64,000 nt of DNA from a bacterium 1XD21-13 (lineage in GTDB: Bacteria; Bacillota; Clostridia; Lachnospirales; Lachnospiraceae). The translations under genes and the position numbers were made by a program. The notes under the pieces were generated by a model that saw only the letters and a list, made by a program, of their open reading frames with translations, made no database searches and had not been told where the DNA came from. Shown one piece after another: positions 59,246 to 64,000 of the stretch. The stretch spans positions 1 through 64,000 of the forward strand of contig QZDX01000007.1 of the NCBI GenBank assembly GCA_009917555.1. The letters are read 5' to 3'. Within the stretch, counting starts at the first letter, position 1. Each line of letters opens with the position of its first letter.

Positions 59246-60703
59246 ATGATGATAGAAGTCAGGATCAACCAGGAGAGCTTTGCCTATGACATCCATTCTC
59301 TGATCAAGGCCTTTTATCCGGAGGAGGAAGTAAATGTCCGGGAGAAGGCGGAATTTACGGAGGATGTGCCTCTTCAGATGGAGGCGTTCATAGGGGAAGA
59401 AGAAATCGAATTTGCGGTATATGAGAATGGGGCTCTTCAGAAGAAGAGCCGTGTTTGTGTGGAGAATCCGGAGCGGAAGATTGTGAAAAATCAGTTGAAG
59501 CAGCTGATTTACGGGGTACTTTCCGCATTTACGGGAAGGAAGCTGCCCTGGGGAACGCTGACGGGAATCAGGCCGGTGAAGATTCCCATGTCCATGCTGG
59601 AGCAGGGACGCACCAATGTGGAAATTGCGGACTATATGCGCAGAACCTACCTTTGCAGTAAGGAAAAGACGGCGCTGGCCGTTTCCATTGCCAACCGGGA
59701 GCGGGAGGTACTGCGGGGCATTGATTACCAGGAGGGCTACAGCCTCTACGTGGGAATTCCCTTCTGTCCAAGCATCTGCCTGTACTGTTCCTTTTCCTCC
59801 TCGCCCCTGAAGCGCTGGGAAAATGAGGTGGATCATTATCTGGAGGCGCTTTTTTCGGAGCTTCGTTTTCTAGGAAAGGCTTATAAAGGCCGGAAGCTGA
59901 ATACCATTTATGTAGGCGGCGGTACGCCTACCACACTCACAGCAGAACAGCTTCACCGGCTGATGACGGTTTTGGAGGAGTGCTTTGATTACGGGAGCTT
60001 GCAGGAGCTGACGGTGGAGGCGGGCAGGCCTGACAGTGTGACCCCTGAAAAGTTCCGGGTACTGAAAAGGCATGGAGTGACCCGCGTTTCGGTGAATCCT
60101 CAGACCATGAACCAGAAGACCCTGGATATCATTGGGCGGAAGCATACGGTTGCCCAGACGAAGGAAGCATTTTTCATGGCAAGGGAGGCGGGCTTTGACA
60201 ACATCAACATGGACTTGATTGTGGGCCTGCCGGGGGAGGAATTACCGCAGGTGCGTCATACCTTTGAGGAGCTTGTGCCCCTGGGACCGGACAGCATTAC
60301 CGTTCACTCTCTGGCGGTAAAGCGGGCGGCGCGTCTGAAGCTCTTTCAGGAGGAGTACCGGGAGATGGGGCTTAGGAACAGTCAGGAGATCATGGATCTG
60401 GCCTACCGAAGCTGTGTGGAGCAGGGACTTTATCCCTATTATCTCTACCGGCAGAAGAATATGGCGGGAAATTTTGAAAATGTAGGCTATGCAAAGGTTG
60501 ACAAAGCAGGAATTTACAATATACTGATTATGGAGGAAAAGCAGACGATCCTGGCCGCAGGAGCAGGGGGAGCTTCCAAGTTTGTATTTGGGGCGGACCA
60601 TATTGAGCGCGTGGAGAATGTGAAGGATGTGGCTCAGTACATTGGCCGGATCGAGGAAATGATTGAACGTAAGAGAAGCTTTTTGGCAGCGAATCATTTG
60701 TGA
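59246..60703 (+). CDS. hemZ: HemZ-type coproporphyrinogen dehydrogenase family radical SAM protein
   Basis: A 485-residue radical SAM protein of the HemZ/HemN class. An N-terminal region of about 165 residues typical of HemZ precedes the cluster motif PFCPSICLYCSFSS near 171; VGGGTPTTL near 226, TVEAGRPDS near 258 and the HemN-like MDLIVGLPGE near 322 follow. HemZ names come from Bacillus; in anaerobes without heme genes the substrate may differ. The relA-MBL-hemZ-hisS order is conserved in Clostridia. Two adjacent ATG codons (59,246 and 59,249) are possible starts. Confidence 0.9.
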   Translation: MMIEVRINQESFAYDIHSLIKAFYPEEEVNVREKAEFTEDVPLQMEAFIGEEEIEFAVYENGALQKKSRVCVENPERKIVKNQLKQLIYGVLSAFTGRKLPWGTLTGIRPVKIPMSMLEQGRTNVEIADYMRRTYLCSKEKTALAVSIANREREVLRGIDYQEGYSLYVGIPFCPSICLYCSFSSSPLKRWENEVDHYLEALFSELRFLGKAYKGRKLNTIYVGGGTPTTLTAEQLHRLMTVLEECFDYGSLQELTVEAGRPDSVTPEKFRVLKRHGVTRVSVNPQTMNQKTLDIIGRKHTVAQTKEAFFMAREAGFDNINMDLIVGLPGEELPQVRHTFEELVPLGPDSITVHSLAVKRAARLKLFQEEYREMGLRNSQEIMDLAYRSCVEQGLYPYYLYRQKNMAGNFENVGYAKVDKAGIYNILIMEEKQTILAAGAGGASKFVFGADHIERVENVKDVAQYIGRIEEMIERKRSFLAANHL

Positions 60704-60753
60704 CGGTTCCGTTGTCCGGACTGTTATAACGACTTGTGGAGTTAGGTGAGACA

Positions 60754-61380
60754 ATGAGAGAGGCAGCACTGAAAGAAGCGGCAACAGACGATTGGGCGAT
60801 GTTTGAGGAGGATGCCACGGAGGAATTGAGGCATGGGATCTGTGTCAGTAATCTGGCCTACTGTGTTGGAAAGCAGTATGGTCTCTATGAGGACCAGTGC
60901 CATGAGCTGGCTGTGGCTGGAATGCTCCATGACATCGGGAAGCTCAGGGTATCCGGCTATCTCTATGGCAGAGATGAGGATACACTGAATATTGAGGAAA
61001 TGAAGTATGTGCGGATGCATCCAAGGCTGGGATATGAGACCTTGATCCGCTATGATTTTTCCGATGATGTTCTGGAAAATATTTTATATCATCATGAGAA
61101 TTACGACGGCTCCGGCTATCCGGAGAATCTTGCCGGGGATCAGATTCCCATTGGGGCGAGGATTCTTAGGGTCTGCGATACCTATGCGGCCCTTACCTCA
61201 GACCGGCCCTACCGGAGCGCCTTTGACAAGGAGACGGCCATAGAGCTGATGATAGAGGAAGTAAAAAACTTTGATATGAAGGTGTTCCTGGCTTTTCAGA
61301 CGGTGATTCACGACGAGGAGCTGCAGGAGAGGTGGGCACCCAGAAGCTTTCGGGTTGGGATTGCGGAAGTGGAGCTATAA
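60754..61380 (+). CDS. HD-GYP-type phosphohydrolase
   Basis: A 208-residue protein consisting of one HD domain with the extra HD-GYP features: HDIGKLRVSGYLY near residue 65, HPRLGYETL near 90, HHENYDGSGYP near 112 and the GARILRVCDTYAALTSDRPYR block near 135. This family contains cyclic-di-GMP phosphodiesterases; here there is no attached sensor domain, so the substrate is uncertain. The start at 60,754 follows GGAGTTAGGTGAG; a GTG at 60,736 is in frame. It lies between hemZ and hisS. Confidence 0.85.
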   Translation: MREAALKEAATDDWAMFEEDATEELRHGICVSNLAYCVGKQYGLYEDQCHELAVAGMLHDIGKLRVSGYLYGRDEDTLNIEEMKYVRMHPRLGYETLIRYDFSDDVLENILYHHENYDGSGYPENLAGDQIPIGARILRVCDTYAALTSDRPYRSAFDKETAIELMIEEVKNFDMKVFLAFQTVIHDEELQERWAPRSFRVGIAEVEL

Positions 61381-61393
61381 ATAAGTGACTTTA

Positions 61394-61419
61394 CCCTTTA
61401 GTGCCGTCGCGCAGCGACT
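61394..61419. repeat. Dispersed 26-bp repeat, copy 2
   Basis: Matches 29,853-29,878 at 24 of 26 positions in the same orientation, including the palindrome GTCGCGCAGCGAC. It lies 13 bp after the HD-GYP-type gene and directly before the long hairpin at 61,429. Confidence 0.7.
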
Positions 61420-61428
61420 GAAAACAGT

Positions 61429-61516
61429 AATATCCCTCATGGTGCACAAATCAATTTACAGGCACAATTTTTGTGACTGGGAATTGATTTCATACAGGTG
61501 TACCAGGAGGGATATT
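61429..61516 (+). promoter_or_regulatory. 88-bp imperfect hairpin in the hisS leader
   Basis: AATATCCCTCATGGTGCAC at the left pairs with GTGTACCAGGAGGGATATT at the right (17 of 19), then AAATCAATT/AATTGATTT, and finally CAGGCACAA/TTGTGACTG with a bulge, enclosing a T-rich loop. It is not a T-box by sequence (no specifier-loop or T-box core motif seen). It could be a regulatory leader or a small palindromic insertion. Confidence 0.6.
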
Positions 61517-61542
61517 GCGGAACTGGAATAGGAGGATTTATT

Positions 61543-62787
61543 ATGATTACACAGGCCCCAAGAGGCGTAGAGGACTGGTATGGCGAGCGGATGCACAAGC
61601 GCGCCTATGTGGAACGGATTGCAAGGGAGCTTGCCCGGACCTACCATATGACAGAGATTATTACCCCCATGTTTGAGCACACGGTGCTCTTTCAGCGGGG
61701 TGTGGGGGAGACCACGGATGTGGTGCAAAAGGAGATGTACACTTTTACGGACAAGGGGGATCGAAGCATTACCCTGAAGCCGGAGGGAACGGCAGGCGTG
61801 ATGCGCGCTTATCTGGAGCACAGTATGTATGCGAATCCGGCTCCAGCCAAGCTGTATTATGTAACCCAGGCGTTCCGTTATGAAAAACCGGGAAGTGGCC
61901 GTCTGCGTCAGCATCACCAGTTTGGTGTGGAATTTGTAGGCGCAAAAAGCCCTTTGGCAGAGGTAGAGCTGATTTCTCTGATAACGGCATTTATTAAAAA
62001 ACTGGGTTTACAGGATGCAAAGCTTCATATCAACAGCATCGGCTGCGCCAACTGTAAAAAGACTTACAATGAAGCCCTCCTTTCTTATTTAAGAAAGCAT
62101 GAGGACAAGCTGTGTCCCACCTGTCGGGAACGTATGCAGAAGAATCCGATGCGTGTGATTGACTGCAAGGTGCCGGAGTGCAAGGAGATTGTGAAGGATG
62201 CACCCAGAACCATTGAATATCTGGACGAGGAATGCCGGACTCATTTTGAGGAGCTAAAGGGCCTGCTGACTCAGATGGAGATCCCCTTTGAGGTGGATAC
62301 GGGCATTGTCCGGGGACTGGATTATTATACTAAGACCGTGTTTGAGTTTGTGAACCAGGACGGCTTCACCCTTTGCGGAGGCGGACGCTATGACGGCCTG
62401 ATTCATGAGATTGATGAAAAGCAGGACATCCCATCCGTTGGCTTTGGAATGGGAATCGAGCGGATTCTGTATTTCCTGGAAAAAGAGGGCGTGGAGCTTC
62501 CGCCTATGGAGATGCCGGACCTCTATGTGGGAATCCTGGGAGCCGAGGCCAGAGCCAGAGCCTTTAAGCTGGTAAATGAGATTCGCTCTCACGGGCTTAT
62601 AGTGGAGACTGATTACATGGATCGCAGTGTGAAGGCCCAGATGAAGTATGCCAATAAGATTGGTGCCAAGAAGGTTGTGATCATTGGTGAGAACGAGCTG
62701 GAAAAGGGCACAGCCAATGTAAAGGATATGGCAACCGGGGAGCAGACGGAGATAGAGCTTGCCAGGCTGCCGGAATTGTTTGGATAG
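61543..62787 (+). CDS. hisS: Histidyl-tRNA synthetase
   Basis: A 414-residue class II aminoacyl-tRNA synthetase. Motif 2 [20 protein letters not shown] is near residue 110; the histidine-A segments [13 protein letters not shown] near 256 and GGRYDGLI near 282, motif 3 [10 protein letters not shown] near 303 and a C-terminal anticodon-binding domain (about 325-414) follow. The start at 61,543 follows ATAGGAGG and matches the family N-terminus; the frame extends to 61,498 inside the hairpin. aspS follows after 29 bp, a common Gram-positive pair. Confidence 0.96.
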   Translation: MITQAPRGVEDWYGERMHKRAYVERIARELARTYHMTEIITPMFEHTVLFQRGVGETTDVVQKEMYTFTDKGDRSITLKPEGTAGVMRAYLEHSMYANPAPAKLYYVTQAFRYEKPGSGRLRQHHQFGVEFVGAKSPLAEVELISLITAFIKKLGLQDAKLHINSIGCANCKKTYNEALLSYLRKHEDKLCPTCRERMQKNPMRVIDCKVPECKEIVKDAPRTIEYLDEECRTHFEELKGLLTQMEIPFEVDTGIVRGLDYYTKTVFEFVNQDGFTLCGGGRYDGLIHEIDEKQDIPSVGFGMGIERILYFLEKEGVELPPMEMPDLYVGILGAEARARAFKLVNEIRSHGLIVETDYMDRSVKAQMKYANKIGAKKVVIIGENELEKGTANVKDMATGEQTEIELARLPELFG

Positions 62788-62816
62788 AATGGAACTAGGA
62801 TAGGAGGACTTGAATC

Positions 62817-64000
62817 ATGTTTCAATCAAGAACACATACCTGCAATGAGCTCCGCATGGAGCATGTGGGAGAGACCGTTACCTTGACGGGGTGGTACGAG
62901 AATCTGCGAAAGGTCAGCAAGAACCTGGGCTTTCTGATTCTCCGTGATTTCTACGGAACTACCCAGTTTGTCATTGAGACTGAGGAAATGATGGAGAAGC
63001 TTTCCGGTGTAAACACGGAATCCACCCTGTCAATCACCGGTGTGGTGCGGGAGCGATCCAGTAAGAACCCGAATCTGCCCACAGGGGATATTGAGGTGGT
63101 GCCGGAGGCCATAGAGGTTCTGGGCAAATGCCGTTACAATGAGCTGCCCTTTGAGATCAACCGCTCCAAGGAGGCAGACGAAAATACACGTCTGCGTTAT
63201 CGCTATCTGGATCTGAGAAATCCGGCGGTCAAGGATCGCATTATCCTCCGCTGCAATGTAGTGGCAGAGCTTAGAAAGAGCATGACGGACCATGGATTTC
63301 TGGAGATTACCACACCCATTCTCACCTGCTCCTCCCCGGAGGGGGCGAGAGACTACCTGGTGCCCTCCCGAAATCATCCGGGGAAATTCTATGCGCTTCC
63401 CCAGGCGCCCCAGCAGTTTAAGCAGCTTTTGATGACCTCCGGTTTTGATCGGTACTTCCAGATTGCCCCCTGCTTCCGGGACGAGGATGCCAGAGCGGAT
63501 CGCTCTCCGGGAGAGTTCTATCAGCTTGACATGGAGATGGCATTTGCCACCCAGGAGGATGTATTTGCGGTGCTGGAGGATGTGCTTCCTCCCATCTTTG
63601 CAAAGTATGGCACGTATCACACGGCTTCCAAAGCGCCCTTTAAACGGATTTCTTTCCATGATGCTATGGAGCAGTACGGATCGGACAAGCCGGATCTGCG
63701 GATTGACCTGACCCTGACGGATGCCACAGACTGCATGGAGGGTTGCGGCTTTGGACCCTTTGAGGAGCAGAATGTGCAGGCGGTGGTATTCAGTGGCTTT
63801 GGAGCTGCCAGAAAGGTCATTGACAAAATGTGCGCTGACGTGGAGGTTCAGACAGGAAATAAGGCGTACTGGTTCCGTCTGGATGACAAGGGCGAGCTGG
63901 TAGGCGGTATTTCCAAGTTCCTTGTGGAGCGGAAAGAGGCCGTGGTGGAGGCTCTTTCTCTGAAGCCGGGGGATTTTGTGGGACTCGCAGCAGGAAAGAA
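62817..64000 (+). CDS. aspS: Aspartyl-tRNA synthetase, 3' end beyond the window
   Basis: The first 394 codons of a class II synthetase; the frame is still open at the window end. The N-terminal OB anticodon-binding domain (about 1-110), motif 1 region (FLEITTPIL), flipping-loop QAPQQFKQLLM near 200, motif 2 CFRDEDARADRSPGEFYQLD near 222 and part of the bacterial GAD insertion (from about 290) are seen. The full protein is normally near 590 residues. AGGAGG lies 9 nt before the ATG. Confidence 0.96.
   Translation, partial: MFQSRTHTCNELRMEHVGETVTLTGWYENLRKVSKNLGFLILRDFYGTTQFVIETEEMMEKLSGVNTESTLSITGVVRERSSKNPNLPTGDIEVVPEAIEVLGKCRYNELPFEINRSKEADENTRLRYRYLDLRNPAVKDRIILRCNVVAELRKSMTDHGFLEITTPILTCSSPEGARDYLVPSRNHPGKFYALPQAPQQFKQLLMTSGFDRYFQIAPCFRDEDARADRSPGEFYQLDMEMAFATQEDVFAVLEDVLPPIFAKYGTYHTASKAPFKRISFHDAMEQYGSDKPDLRIDLTLTDATDCMEGCGFGPFEEQNVQAVVFSGFGAARKVIDKMCADVEVQTGNKAYWFRLDDKGELVGGISKFLVERKEAVVEALSLKPGDFVGLAAGK

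Noticed and set aside
61429-61516. T-box riboswitch before hisS
   Set aside because: The leader is a palindrome, but I could not find the conserved T-box bulge or an antiterminator/terminator pair with a T run.

Overview
The window is a bacterial chromosome segment of low-to-moderate GC that reads as a member of the Lachnospiraceae or a close relative in the Clostridia. Three things point there: a SCIFF six-cysteine peptide with its radical SAM maturase and a TIGR04086-type membrane protein; the Gram-positive order priA-def-fmt-(zinc peptidase)-rsmB-rlmN-stp-prkC-rsgA-rpe-thiN; and the order secDF-recJ-apt-relA-(MBL)-hemZ-hisS-aspS. Naming the family is inference; no 16S gene is present.

Region 1 (1-14,090) is an integrated element of about 13.9 kb. 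It lies between a 17-bp direct repeat (101-117 and 14,017-14,033) that duplicates the 3' end of a tRNA-Gly(CCC) gene. In order it carries a tyrosine integrase, a KilA-N protein, a probable type I toxin with antisense RNA, a CI-like repressor and Cro-like protein around face-to-face promoters, a counter-oriented membrane protein, small early genes, a RepA-like ATPase with an iteron-like array at its 3' end, a run of micro-ORFs, two small-terminase-like proteins, unknown proteins, and a 1008-residue tail tape measure protein. I see no large terminase, portal, capsid, other tail gene or lysis gene. It is therefore a decayed prophage or a phage satellite.

Region 2 (14,461-29,785) is housekeeping on the + strand: an aldose 1-epimerase-like protein, a MurE-family ligase, PriA, formyl-Met processing (def, fmt), rRNA methylation (rsmB, rlmN), a PP2C/PASTA-kinase pair, ribosome maturation (rsgA), rpe and thiN. 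An HPr-like protein follows that has lost the phosphotransfer histidine but keeps the Ser46 region.

Region 3 (29,935-47,434) holds a DinG/XPD-type helicase with a Cas4-like nuclease head, single-chain purL, and a block of large polytopic proteins. Four homologous GT-C-like modules sit in three consecutive ORFs, one of them a two-module fusion. Two PTPS_related-type membrane proteins flank purL and this block in opposite orientations. A cysteine-rich DUF1540-type protein ends the region.

Region 4 (47,591-64,000) holds a CNNM/CorC-type protein, the SCIFF locus, a fused SecDF, RecJ, Apt, a bifunctional RelA/SpoT, a glyoxalase II-like hydrolase, HemZ, an HD-GYP-type protein, HisS and the first 394 codons of AspS. 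Unexplained noncoding structure includes a 140-bp repeat and hairpin block between rlmN and stp, a dispersed 26-bp repeat (29,853 and 61,394), and an 88-bp hairpin in front of hisS.
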